A DNA stretch of 64,000 nucleotides from an uncultured Eubacterium sp. (GTDB taxonomy: Bacteria; Bacillota; Clostridia; Lachnospirales; Lachnospiraceae): NCBI GenBank assembly GCA_910579145.1, contig CAJTTQ010000001.1, forward strand, positions 110,097-174,096. The letters run 5' to 3'. The notes below the pieces were generated by a model. That model worked only from the letters and a program-made list of their open reading frames with translations, was not told where the DNA came from and made no database searches. Of the stretch, positions 54,601 through 62,289 are shown piece by piece; the stretch's first letter is position 1, and the number at the start of each line of letters is the position of its first letter. A program made the position numbers and the translations under genes.

Positions 54601-57295
54601 GACGAAGGGCGAGAAAAAGAAAGGCTTAAATGAAATCGACTTTACAGCAGCCACAAAGTTGGAGGGTATCGGAGCAGGAGCTTTTAAACGGGCAAATGTT
54701 GTGACAGTGAATCTGACGGATTCGCCGCTCGTAAAGATTCCAGATAATCTGTTTGAACAGTGTACGTTTTTAAAGACGATCGCTTTTCAGGAAAAGACAG
54801 AAAGTGTCGGCTCCAATGTGCTGAAAGACAGCATTAACATCGCGTCGGTCCGTGTACCGGCAAACGCTGTTTTGAAGCGGGATATGATTTCCGGGGCGTT
54901 TGGAAAACTGGTGTCTGATTCCGATCCGACTCTCGTATTTTCCTACAATGAAAAAGAGACGATCGTCCTTCCGATCGGTTCGAGTGTTCGTCTGCCGATC
55001 AAAGCGGTAAATAAAGATAATATCAACGGTGAGGTGAAAATATCGGCGGGTGATAAGGAAACGATCATCGGAAAAGAAAATGCCTACAAGGGGATGTACG
55101 CCGAAATCCGTACGAGCGATGACCCATATTCCTTTGTCCTGTATGGTACAGAATATATTACTGATCCGGTTACGGTGCGCGTCGTCGTCGCGACAAGCCA
55201 TCAGTATGCCGGTTCCACGAGTTATATGATCAGCCCGCATGAATTTGCCTTTCAGGTGAAAGTACAGGATCAGCCGACCGAGAAGATTACGGTTTCTGCG
55301 GCGGCAGATCAGTACGTGAAAAACAATCCGTCGATGTACGTCGAGAATTCCTCCAGTAAGATCCTTTACCTTCCATTTGGAAAGGATGCCTCGACGAAAG
55401 GCGTGACACTGACGACGGAATTAGAACCTCTCGGGACGACGAGCGAGGTCGAGTGGACGTCAGATAATCCAGCTATCACGATCAGCGATATGAAGTACGA
55501 GAAAGGGAGCGGGGTCGCTACCGCTGTCATCCAGTCAACCGAGATCGGTGATGGCATCGTGACGGTGAAATCTGGTGAGAAAACAGATAAGATCCATGTA
55601 TACAGCGTGATCCCGGTTGCTGCCTCCAACGGCCTTACGTGTACGACAGGAGGTACTTACCTTGGTACAAATCTGACACCGAATTCAGGCAGCAACCCAT
55701 ACGGCTTATCGATCGGCGATGAGGACCAGCTGGTCATAAAAGCCAATTACGGAAACACGGACTATACCGACGAGCAAATCGCTTCTTACGGGGAAAAATG
55801 GGTATTCCAGACGTCGGATGAAACGGTGATGTCGGTCAAAGAGGATGGGACGATCAAGGCACTAAAAGAAGGGGATGCAGTTATTACAGTTTCGGCGCAG
55901 GGAAGCGGCCAGAGACTGCAGTTCTATTTCCATGTCGCAGACCAGCTTAATTATACACCGGCTTCCATATTGATAAATGGTGAAAATGTGATGGAAAACG
56001 ACAATAAGCAGCTCCAGCTCACGATGAACATCGGTGAGAACGCGAACCTGTCTGCGAAAGTCGTTCCTTCCAATGCCCGGCAGGATGTGACATGGGAAGT
56101 GACAGGAGGCGATAAGTCGTGTGTATCGGTCGATGAGAATGGTGTCGTGTCCGCGCTCAAGCGAGGAACCGGAACGATCATCACGGTTTCTTCGAAAGAG
56201 GCGCCGGCGGTAAAAGCATCAATTACCATTATCGTCAATGCGCCGGCGACTGGTTTGAAGATTCTGAATGGGGATTTTACACTCGATATTGGAAAGTCTA
56301 TGACGATCAGTAAGACGACGCGGGAGGGCGATGCGAGAGGGTTCTTTGTATCACCGGTTGATTCGACGGATGGCATCACATGGACCAGCAGCAATGAGGG
56401 CGTCCTCTCTGTAACCAGTTCGAACGCACAGGGAGTGACGGTCAAAGCGGTAGCTGCCGGGACGGCGATACTGACCGGAACGACATCGTCGGGTGTCAGC
56501 GCATCGGTCCAGGTGACCGTACCGGTTACAAAGATTCCGGTAAACGGTATCCTCGTTGATAAACAAGTGACGATCAATGTCGGCAGTTCCTACCAGCTCC
56601 GTCCGCAGATCCAGCCGGCGAATGCCAATGAGAGTGTAACGTATACGTATCAGTCTTCGAATGCTAAAATTGCCACGGTCGATGCGAATGGATTGATCCG
56701 CGCTGTGGCACCGGGGACGGTAAATGTAACCGTCAAGACGAATACGAACCGGATGGTAAGCTGCCAGGTAATTGTAAAGGCTCCGGCGAAAAAGGTTGTA
56801 CTTGCCGCGAAAAACAGGTCGAGCGCGAAGAAGGTTTATGTGGCGAAAGGGCAGAGTATTTACCTGAAAGTGATGATGACGCCGAAGGATTCGACGGACA
56901 CGGTAACATATAAATCGAGTAAATCAAAGATTGCTGCGGTAAATCCGAGCGGTGTCGTAACGGCAAAGAAGAAAGGAACCGCCAAGATCACAGCGACAGC
57001 ATCTTCAAAGAAAAAGGCGACGATTACGGTCATTGTCCAAAAGAAGGCCGTGGCGTCGAAAAAGGTAACCGTTAAAGCACCGAAAACGTTAAAGAGAGGA
57101 AAGACAGCACGGATGACGGTCTCTCTCAGATCAGCGAAATCCACCGATACGCTCACGTATGCCAGCAGCAATACGGCGATCGCCCAGGTAGATGAGTGCG
57201 GTTACGTGACAGCCTTAAAGAAGAAGGGAACGGTAAAGATTACCGTGACGGCATCTTCCGGCAAAAAGGTGACGAAGAAAATAAAAGTGAAATAA
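51677..57295 (+). CDS. Giant secreted LRR_5 / Big2 surface protein
   Basis: An 1872-residue secreted protein. A signal peptide (about 1-42, cleavage near ARA-A) is followed by many BspA/LRR_5 repeats of the IGANAFSSCAKIRQIEIP kind from about 100 to 1120. From about 1220 to the end come some seven bacterial Ig-like (Big2) repeats, each with a pattern like SSNAKIATVDANGLIRAV; the last three are very Lys-rich. No LPxTG, SLH or choline-binding anchor is seen, so basic Big2 repeats might hold it on the wall by charge. GGAGG precedes ATG 51677. Probably an adhesin or binding scaffold. Confidence 0.85.
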   Translation: MEQTNKCKSLPKRVLSIVMALAFVVSGLQVSGNPAVVKNARAASTSSTMETETYLDERYVKDTEVLRFYKILANAERMGDLSEVDGVPASQVLQNCTSSDYTKDVYGTYLTEYSGKINFSGLTVKNVDGIGWARSAKEIDLSGAVFTNALTEIPANEFAACKALEKIVLPGTVKKIGGNAFESCLKLSTLVIGSGTDGIVDLTNVDEIGASAFSSCSSMEEVKFAPYGTHDSELKIGANAFSSCAKIRQIEIPIKTADNLGANAFENCENLEKVGLQNDLSYVSNALFKGASTASGEGLLLYIIEKGEDSVSRLPEQVTYIGDQCFSGANMKTLDLTRCTKLVKINQYAFSGSQWILQDLILPSSLKEIEMMAFNACKLDSLTIPENCSIIGEGAFSRSGLSSIQLPKTLKEIRKETFSECQYLRGEDITIPTGSVLETIGSRAFKECKQLGTTAFLKDLTDLQTIEDEAFSNCYEVYKLNVTNEQSNLYGDKRIISGLEEIILPDCVQTLGASVFADNYALRRADLGTGVIHLPDKAFFNSRTTASKSGAGLETVIVSGNLQSIGEEAFANQSRLHTIGYRDGSTKTVEDGVVQFKEGLLSVGAKAFLGCGIQSSFSTSAADAYVIKGAVKDTYSAGCSKFLIYDYENVGKEDDYCRIGYINESDIVNTADLIKDGDYVAIGGLTESGSEKYDLVHLVAKEVYVTGRISIVPLEGAQAFSFFSTYDTESESYQNRLFCNSNTMNVVYFAAEALSTAVSKEPAVGAQAVWTSVTANHAVPNVAVPNVLSKSFMASYVFGVENVIIPDTVIDDKLGERAFEGCINLNEVTLSKNLTEIKNGTFAGAGMEVLNSLNTSTEAKYDDYYGLRTVKSSEAGSVTIPNSVKTIGTNAFSNCYNLLLQTKGGSSFGTGVESIGDNAFMNCLSLDSIRFPTTLKTIGREAFAGCSVQEQKQRESFYTNTGQRYVYWCNRREYGTKGEKKKGLNEIDFTAATKLEGIGAGAFKRANVVTVNLTDSPLVKIPDNLFEQCTFLKTIAFQEKTESVGSNVLKDSINIASVRVPANAVLKRDMISGAFGKLVSDSDPTLVFSYNEKETIVLPIGSSVRLPIKAVNKDNINGEVKISAGDKETIIGKENAYKGMYAEIRTSDDPYSFVLYGTEYITDPVTVRVVVATSHQYAGSTSYMISPHEFAFQVKVQDQPTEKITVSAAADQYVKNNPSMYVENSSSKILYLPFGKDASTKGVTLTTELEPLGTTSEVEWTSDNPAITISDMKYEKGSGVATAVIQSTEIGDGIVTVKSGEKTDKIHVYSVIPVAASNGLTCTTGGTYLGTNLTPNSGSNPYGLSIGDEDQLVIKANYGNTDYTDEQIASYGEKWVFQTSDETVMSVKEDGTIKALKEGDAVITVSAQGSGQRLQFYFHVADQLNYTPASILINGENVMENDNKQLQLTMNIGENANLSAKVVPSNARQDVTWEVTGGDKSCVSVDENGVVSALKRGTGTIITVSSKEAPAVKASITIIVNAPATGLKILNGDFTLDIGKSMTISKTTREGDARGFFVSPVDSTDGITWTSSNEGVLSVTSSNAQGVTVKAVAAGTAILTGTTSSGVSASVQVTVPVTKIPVNGILVDKQVTINVGSSYQLRPQIQPANANESVTYTYQSSNAKIATVDANGLIRAVAPGTVNVTVKTNTNRMVSCQVIVKAPAKKVVLAAKNRSSAKKVYVAKGQSIYLKVMMTPKDSTDTVTYKSSKSKIAAVNPSGVVTAKKKGTAKITATASSKKKATITVIVQKKAVASKKVTVKAPKTLKRGKTARMTVSLRSAKSTDTLTYASSNTAIAQVDECGYVTALKKKGTVKITVTASSGKKVTKKIKVK

Positions 57296-57299
57296 GCTG

Positions 57300-57327
57300 A
57301 CATATAAAAATCCCCCCTGCATATACT
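57300..57327 (+). promoter_or_regulatory. Putative sigma-E promoter of spoIVA
   Basis: A -10 CATATACT (57320-57327) fits the sigma-E pattern CATAYAMT, and ACATATA (57300-57306) lies 13 bases upstream as a -35-like element. spoIVA is sigma-E controlled in known spore formers. The -10 lies within the hairpin described next. Confidence 0.55.
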
Positions 57328-57354
57328 GTAACAGTTGAGCAAGGGGGTTTTTTT
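57312..57354 (+). terminator. Terminator hairpin overlapping the spoIVA ribosome site
   Basis: CCCCC(C)TGC at 57312-57320 pairs with GCA(A)GGGGG at 57339-57347 (one mismatch), with an inner ACTG/CAGT helix, then seven T residues up to the spoIVA ATG. The right arm AGGGGG is also the only ribosome site of spoIVA. Confidence 0.8.
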
Positions 57355-58833
57355 ATGGACAGTGGATATAATGTGTACGAGGATATAAACAAGAGAACCG
57401 GCGGAGAAATATATCTGGGCGTCGTAGGACCCGTCCGAACCGGAAAAAGTACTTTTATAAAAAATTTTATGGAGTTGATGGTCATACCGGAACTTTCCGA
57501 TGAGGGAGAACGGCAGAGGACGATCGATGAGCTCCCGCAATCTTCCGATGGAAAGACCATCATGACGACGGAGCCGAAATTCGTTCCCAAGGATGGGGCG
57601 TGGATCACGCTGCCAAGCGGCGAAAAGGGCAGGATCCGCCTGATCGACTGCGTAGGTTTTGTCGTAAAGGACGCGGTCGGCTACATGGAGGAAGACCGGG
57701 CACGTATGGTGAAGACGCCTTGGTCGCCGCAGGAGATCCCGTTTGAGAAAGCAGCGGAACTCGGAACAAAGAAGGTGATCGGCGAGCACTCCAATATAGG
57801 CATTATTATCACGACAGACGGCAGTTTTACAGAATTGTCAAGAGAGCAGTATATCGAGGGCGAGGAACGGACCGTATTAGAATGCCAGAAAGCCGGTAAG
57901 CCGACGATCATCATTTTAAATACATTGTATCCCCGCAGCGACCAGACGCAGAAGCTGGCGGCGGAGATGGAACAGAAGTATGGGTTGAGCGTACTGCCGC
58001 TGAATTGTAAAGAGTTGGAAAAGGAGGATATATATAGTATTATGGAGACGATCTTGTCCGATTTCCCGATTGGGAGAATCAATTTTTTCCTGCCAAAATG
58101 GGTCGAATTTTTGGATCGGGAGCACTGGCTGAAAAAAGACCTTTTGGAACAGTGCCGCGAGATGCTGATGAACATGCGGGTTATGCGGGATGTGACGAAG
58201 GAGAGCTTAACGTTAGAGGCAGATTATATTAAAGGCGTCTACATACAGGATAAACAGCTGGAGAACGGGCAGGTTAATATTTCAATTGAATTTGAGGAAC
58301 ATTATTATTATGAAATATTGAGCGATATGATCGGGACGCCGATCACCGGCGAGTATGAATTGATCGCGACGCTGAAAGAACTGGCCGGAAAGAGGGCGGA
58401 ATTTGAGTCGATCGGCACGGCGTGTGAGCAGGTCAAAGGGCGCGGGTACGGGATCGTCACGCCGACGATGGAAGAAATCGAGATCGCGGATCCCGAACTG
58501 ATCAAGCACGGGAATAAATACGGGGTAAAGATCAAGGCGGTCTGCCCGTCCCTCCATCTGATCCAGGCAAACATCGAGACAGAGATCGCGCCGATCGTCG
58601 GGAGTGAAGAACAGGCAAAAGATCTGATTGAATACATTGAAATGAACAGCAAGGAAAATCCGGACGGAATTTTTGATACAAATATCTTTGGAAAAACGAT
58701 CCGGCAGCTCGTGGACGACGGCATTATGAATAAAGTGAACCGGCTGACAGAAGAGAGCCAGGTGAAACTACAGGATACGATCCAAAAAGTGGTAAACGAT
58801 TCCAACGGCGGACTTGTCTGCATCATCATTTGA
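57355..58833 (+). CDS. spoIVA: Stage IV sporulation protein A
   Basis: A 492-residue ATPase that polymerises on the forespore surface as the base of the spore coat. The Walker A is GPVRTGKST (25-33, K31), the G-protein-like DCVGFVV and a long ATPase domain follow, and the C-terminal GLVCIII matches the region that meets SpoVM in known spore formers. Length equals that of B. subtilis. ATG 57355 has AGGGGG seven bases upstream. Its presence shows the organism belongs to an endospore-forming lineage. Confidence 0.97.
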   Translation: MDSGYNVYEDINKRTGGEIYLGVVGPVRTGKSTFIKNFMELMVIPELSDEGERQRTIDELPQSSDGKTIMTTEPKFVPKDGAWITLPSGEKGRIRLIDCVGFVVKDAVGYMEEDRARMVKTPWSPQEIPFEKAAELGTKKVIGEHSNIGIIITTDGSFTELSREQYIEGEERTVLECQKAGKPTIIILNTLYPRSDQTQKLAAEMEQKYGLSVLPLNCKELEKEDIYSIMETILSDFPIGRINFFLPKWVEFLDREHWLKKDLLEQCREMLMNMRVMRDVTKESLTLEADYIKGVYIQDKQLENGQVNISIEFEEHYYYEILSDMIGTPITGEYELIATLKELAGKRAEFESIGTACEQVKGRGYGIVTPTMEEIEIADPELIKHGNKYGVKIKAVCPSLHLIQANIETEIAPIVGSEEQAKDLIEYIEMNSKENPDGIFDTNIFGKTIRQLVDDGIMNKVNRLTEESQVKLQDTIQKVVNDSNGGLVCIII

Positions 58834-58862
58834 TACCAGGTAAAACGGCTGGCGTTGTTTTC

Positions 58863-58893
58863 TGAATAGAATCCCTCCTTTTTCTCTATACTA
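58863..58893 (+). promoter_or_regulatory. Possible sigma-G-like promoter of hydrogenase-like gene
   Basis: TGAATA (58863-58868), 18 bases, TATACTA (58887-58893), one change from the sigma-G -10 CATACTA. The same TATACT could be a sigma-A -10, but there is no TTGACA-like -35. An 8-bp inverted repeat (58872-58879 with 58916-58923) overlaps it. Confidence 0.35.
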
Positions 58894-58950
58894 CGAATGG
58901 GTGGTTTGGGAAATCAGGAGGGAATTTTATTTCCAGATAGGAGGCTGGTT

Positions 58951-60180
58951 ATGACGTTTGAGGAGTTGTATAAGAGGGTGCTGCGGGACAAGCTGAAAGG
59001 AAAAAAAGAATTTGAAGGAGTGCCGAAAAAGAAGCTCGACTGTCTGCTGCACCCCGAGAGATATCCGCTCGTATGGAAAAATGAACCGTGCGACTGCAGC
59101 GATCCAAAATGTGTGACAGCGTGCATGTTCCAGGCGTTGGAAGTCAAGGATGGGAAGGCGGAACTGAACCCGGATAACTGTGTGGGGTGCGCCCGCTGTA
59201 TCGAGGAATGCGAGAGGAAAAACCTCACATTCAGCCGCGATGCGGTCCGGGCCGTGGAGATCATAAAAGAGGCAGGACAATCGGGAAAATCCGTTTACGC
59301 GCTGATGGCGCCCGCTTATATCGGCCAGTTTGGCGAGGGCGCGACTCCGGGGAAACTTCGCAGCGCGCTAAAAGGGATGGGATTTACCGGAATGATCGAG
59401 GTGGCGGCGTTTGCCGATATACTGACGTTGAAAGAATCGCTGGAGTTTACGGAAAATGTGGGGCAGGAAAACGGATTCCAGCTCACGAGCTGCTGCTGTC
59501 CGATCTGGATTTCGCTGATCCGGAAAGACTTTTCAAAAATTGTAAAACATCTGCCGGCGTCGGTATCTCCGATGATCGCGTGCGGCCGTATTGCCAAAGC
59601 GATTCACGAGGGGTGCAAAACGATCTTCATCGGTCCCTGTCTCGCGAAAAAAGCGGAGATCCGCGAACCGGATCTCGTGGGAGACATCGATTGTGTCCTG
59701 ACGTTTGAGGAATTAAAAGACATGTTTGAGGCGCTATCGGTGGACATCCCGGGAATGGAAGAAGATGAAAATGAACACTCCGCGGCGGCTGGCAGGATGT
59801 ATGCCAGGACGGGCGGCGTGAGCCGGGCGGTCAAAGAGTGCGTCGAGAGCATTCTTCCGGGAGCTGATTTAAAACCGGTCTGCGCGTGCGGGACGATGGA
59901 ATGTAAAGAGATGCTGCAGAGCATCTTAGACGGAAAAGCAGACGGTAACTTTTTCGAGGGAATGGCATGTCCCGGCGGCTGTGTCGGGGGGCCGAAAAGA
60001 AATATTGAGATGGAACGTGCGACGGAATTGGTTGATGATTATACAGACGAAGCGAAATATCGTACACCCGGAGAAAACCCGTATGTCCTGGATTTGATCC
60101 AGAGACTTGGTTTCCAGACGATTGAAGATTTTTTGGAAAATAGCAGCATTTTGGCGAGGGAACCATTTGCCGCGGTGTAG
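58951..60180 (+). CDS. [FeFe]-hydrogenase-like iron-sulfur protein
   Basis: A 409-residue protein. Two [4Fe-4S] ferredoxin clusters are set by C47, C49, C54, C58 and C77, C80, C83, C87. The H-cluster domain (about 113-350) has L1 as TSCCCPIW (C181-C183), L2 as GPCLAKKAEI (C230) and L3 as EGMACPGGCVGGP (C340, C344), so all four cluster cysteines can be matched, but L1 has an extra Cys, L2 has Gly for Met, and L3 lacks the triple Gly. These fit the non-prototypic, perhaps sensory or reversed, hydrogenase groups. No maturase or partner gene is adjacent. ATG 58951 is six bases after AGGAGG. Confidence 0.8.
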   Translation: MTFEELYKRVLRDKLKGKKEFEGVPKKKLDCLLHPERYPLVWKNEPCDCSDPKCVTACMFQALEVKDGKAELNPDNCVGCARCIEECERKNLTFSRDAVRAVEIIKEAGQSGKSVYALMAPAYIGQFGEGATPGKLRSALKGMGFTGMIEVAAFADILTLKESLEFTENVGQENGFQLTSCCCPIWISLIRKDFSKIVKHLPASVSPMIACGRIAKAIHEGCKTIFIGPCLAKKAEIREPDLVGDIDCVLTFEELKDMFEALSVDIPGMEEDENEHSAAAGRMYARTGGVSRAVKECVESILPGADLKPVCACGTMECKEMLQSILDGKADGNFFEGMACPGGCVGGPKRNIEMERATELVDDYTDEAKYRTPGENPYVLDLIQRLGFQTIEDFLENSSILAREPFAAV

Positions 60181-60212
60181 GCGCAGAGAAGAAAAAATAT
60201 TTCGTATAGTCC

Positions 60213-60241
60213 TTGACAACGTGCCATTGAATTGTTATAAT
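60213..60241 (+). promoter_or_regulatory. Consensus sigma-A promoter of the NlpC/P60 gene
   Basis: TTGACA (60213-60218), exactly 17 bases, TATAAT (60236-60241), a full consensus that predicts strong vegetative expression. Confidence 0.9.
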
Positions 60242-60320
60242 TTCGATAAAAGATTTAATAAAATTGTAACAATTGAAACAGTTGGCAGTCGATAGTTGAT
60301 TTGGAGAGGTAAAATATACG

Positions 60321-61535
60321 ATGAATATACTAAATAAGAGATATGTAAAATATGCGGCGATCGGAGTTTTGGCGGCGGGGATCATTTCGGTTCCGGTCCG
60401 GGCGGCTTTTTTAGCGACGGAAAAGCCGATGGCAGGTGCTACGGTTGTGGTAGAGGAGTATAGCCAGAATGTCGTGAACGGCGCAGTTTCCCAGCCGGCG
60501 GTAGAAGTGGCGGCGGAACCGGAAGCGGCGCAGGATCCGTCTGAGCCGATCGCGCCAGCGGTGACAGAGGAGCCGGAGGACGAGCATGTCAATCTGAACC
60601 TTAATTACAGCCGGCTCGGTATCGCGAGTAAGGTAGATACGTATCTGAATGTGAGGAAAAGGCCTTCGGAGAGTTCGAAGATTGTCGGAAAATTGACAAA
60701 AAACGCCGGCTGTCACATTTATAAAGTAAGAAAAGGCTGGGCGAAGATGGTATCCGGGAAGGTGACCGGATGGGTGAAGGCGAGTTACATTGTTACCGAT
60801 GATAAGGCAGAGCAGCTTGCGACGAAAGTAGGCCGTGAGTGTGTCGAGATCAAGGCAGATTCCCTGCGCGTCAGAGCGCTTCCGACGACGGACGCACCGA
60901 TTTATTCGATCGTGTCCGAGGGAGAGGAATTTGTGATCCGCAAACAGCATCTTACGATGAATTTTGTAAATAAAGTCATCCGCAAACAGAAGATTTCGAA
61001 AGATTTTATTGAACGCGCAGGCGGTATGGAAGCGATCCAGGCAAATCTGGATAACTGGATCTGTATCCGCGTAGATAATGAACTGGCCTTTGTCGCAAAG
61101 GAATTTGTGACAGAGCAGTACTCCCTGAAGAGGGCGGTAAAAGTGGGAACACTTTCCGCAAATTCCTCCGACGGCGTCTCGTCGAGCCAGGTATCGATCG
61201 CCGAGTACGCGAAACAATTCCTCGGAAACCGTTATGTCTGGGGAGGGGCCAGCCTGACAAATGGTGCGGATTGTTCCGGGTTTACGATGAGCCTGTATGC
61301 GAAATACGGTCATTCACTCCCGCACAATGCGGCAGCACAGGCATCTGTGACGAGGTCGGTATCCTCGCCGAAGCCGGGAGACCTATTCTTCTACAGCAAT
61401 GGAAGCCGGATCAACCATGTGGCGATGTATATCGGAAATGGACTCGTGATCCATGCCAGCAATCCGAGCGATGGTATCAAGATTTCCAACGCGTATTACA
61501 GGCATCCGGTGAAGATCGGCCGCGTCATGAACTGA
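60321..61535 (+). CDS. SH3b-NlpC/P60 cell-wall hydrolase
   Basis: A 404-residue secreted peptidase. An N-terminal hydrophobic segment (about 10-30) acts as signal peptide or anchor, an acidic Pro/Ala/Glu-rich linker follows (35-95), then two bacterial SH3 domains (about 105-160 and 175-270, with a helical insertion) and a C-terminal NlpC/P60 domain. The catalytic Cys is C318 in GADCSGFT, with H366 (INHVAMYIG) and H378 (VIHAS). It should cut peptidoglycan stem peptides, probably gamma-D-Glu-diamino acid bonds. The start is ATG 60321 behind GAGAGG. Confidence 0.9.
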   Translation: MNILNKRYVKYAAIGVLAAGIISVPVRAAFLATEKPMAGATVVVEEYSQNVVNGAVSQPAVEVAAEPEAAQDPSEPIAPAVTEEPEDEHVNLNLNYSRLGIASKVDTYLNVRKRPSESSKIVGKLTKNAGCHIYKVRKGWAKMVSGKVTGWVKASYIVTDDKAEQLATKVGRECVEIKADSLRVRALPTTDAPIYSIVSEGEEFVIRKQHLTMNFVNKVIRKQKISKDFIERAGGMEAIQANLDNWICIRVDNELAFVAKEFVTEQYSLKRAVKVGTLSANSSDGVSSSQVSIAEYAKQFLGNRYVWGGASLTNGADCSGFTMSLYAKYGHSLPHNAAAQASVTRSVSSPKPGDLFFYSNGSRINHVAMYIGNGLVIHASNPSDGIKISNAYYRHPVKIGRVMN

Positions 61536-61576
61536 TCAGGCTGGTTTTGACGGGATTGTCAGGCGATAACAGAATT

Positions 61577-61605
61577 GTATAAAAATTGAAAAACTGTTCA
61601 TACTA
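61577..61605 (+). promoter_or_regulatory. Putative sigma-G promoter of the BofC-like gene
   Basis: GTATA (61577-61581) and CATACTA (61599-61605), 17 bases apart, match the sigma-G consensus. An overlapping weaker sigma-A reading is TTGTCA (61556) with TATAAA (61578). Confidence 0.5.
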
Positions 61606-61633
61606 TGGGTAGAATCTTTTTGGAGGAGATCAC

Positions 61634-62227
61634 ATGAAAAAGAAATACCTGTTTATGAGCAGTTTTTTTGTCATTGGAACGATCTTTACGCTCGTGTTTT
61701 TTTGGAGCTATAAAGTATATGACAGCGGATCCGAGGAAGTGCCGGTAAAAGAGAAGGTGAATACGGTAGATACCGTGACGGAGCTCCGGGTCAATGCGTC
61801 GATGAAATATGTCATAGAAACGTATGATGGTACGACAGGTGTCGTCACAAGTGAGGAGGAAACCGTACCGGAAGAAATAGCAGGCCTGACCAGGGAAGAA
61901 CTGGAATCGTTTTTTTCGCAGTACAATCAGTCGGCGGCGGAGGGCAGCATCGCGGACGGGCCGGACAGCAAGGAGCTCATTTCCTTTTCCAAAGACCGGA
62001 TTGTTGTCCGTGAGACATATGAGGGCGCCGAGGAGGAAGAGGGGTTCTTTTTGAAAGAGGAAAATGGGGAAGTCGTTATTTTTCACAACGACCAGGTGAC
62101 TCCTTATGAAAATACGGGTATTCAGGCAGACGTACTTCCCGAGGACGAGCAGGAGAAGCTGCGGGAAGGTTTTTTTGTGCAGGACGAGAAGGAATTGTAC
62201 TCGATCCTGGAGAATTTATCTAGTTAA
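61634..62227 (+). CDS. BofC-like membrane-anchored protein
   Basis: A 197-residue protein with one N-terminal membrane helix (about 6-25) and an extracytoplasmic part. The last 30 residues (LPEDEQEKLREGFFVQDEK and on to LENLSS) resemble the C-terminal domain of BofC, the forespore protein that restrains pro-sigma-K processing through SpoIVB in B. subtilis. The middle region is acidic and not recognised. The BofC link is from residue pattern only. GGAGG is seven bases before ATG 61634. It sits near spoIVA and behind a sigma-G-like promoter, which fits a sporulation role. Confidence 0.6.
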   Translation: MKKKYLFMSSFFVIGTIFTLVFFWSYKVYDSGSEEVPVKEKVNTVDTVTELRVNASMKYVIETYDGTTGVVTSEEETVPEEIAGLTREELESFFSQYNQSAAEGSIADGPDSKELISFSKDRIVVRETYEGAEEEEGFFLKEENGEVVIFHNDQVTPYENTGIQADVLPEDEQEKLREGFFVQDEKELYSILENLSS

Positions 62228-62240
62228 ATCAGAAGAAGTG

Positions 62241-62249
62241 TGCTATACT
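62241..62249 (+). promoter_or_regulatory. Possible extended -10 promoter for the FAD oxidoreductase genes
   Basis: TGC followed by TATACT (62244-62249), within AGAAGTGTGCTATACTGG, almost the same string as the purM promoter; no -35 is seen. Confidence 0.4.
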
Positions 62250-62289
62250 GGTTGAGAATGGCTGCTTGCGCGGCAGAAAAGAGGAAGTT

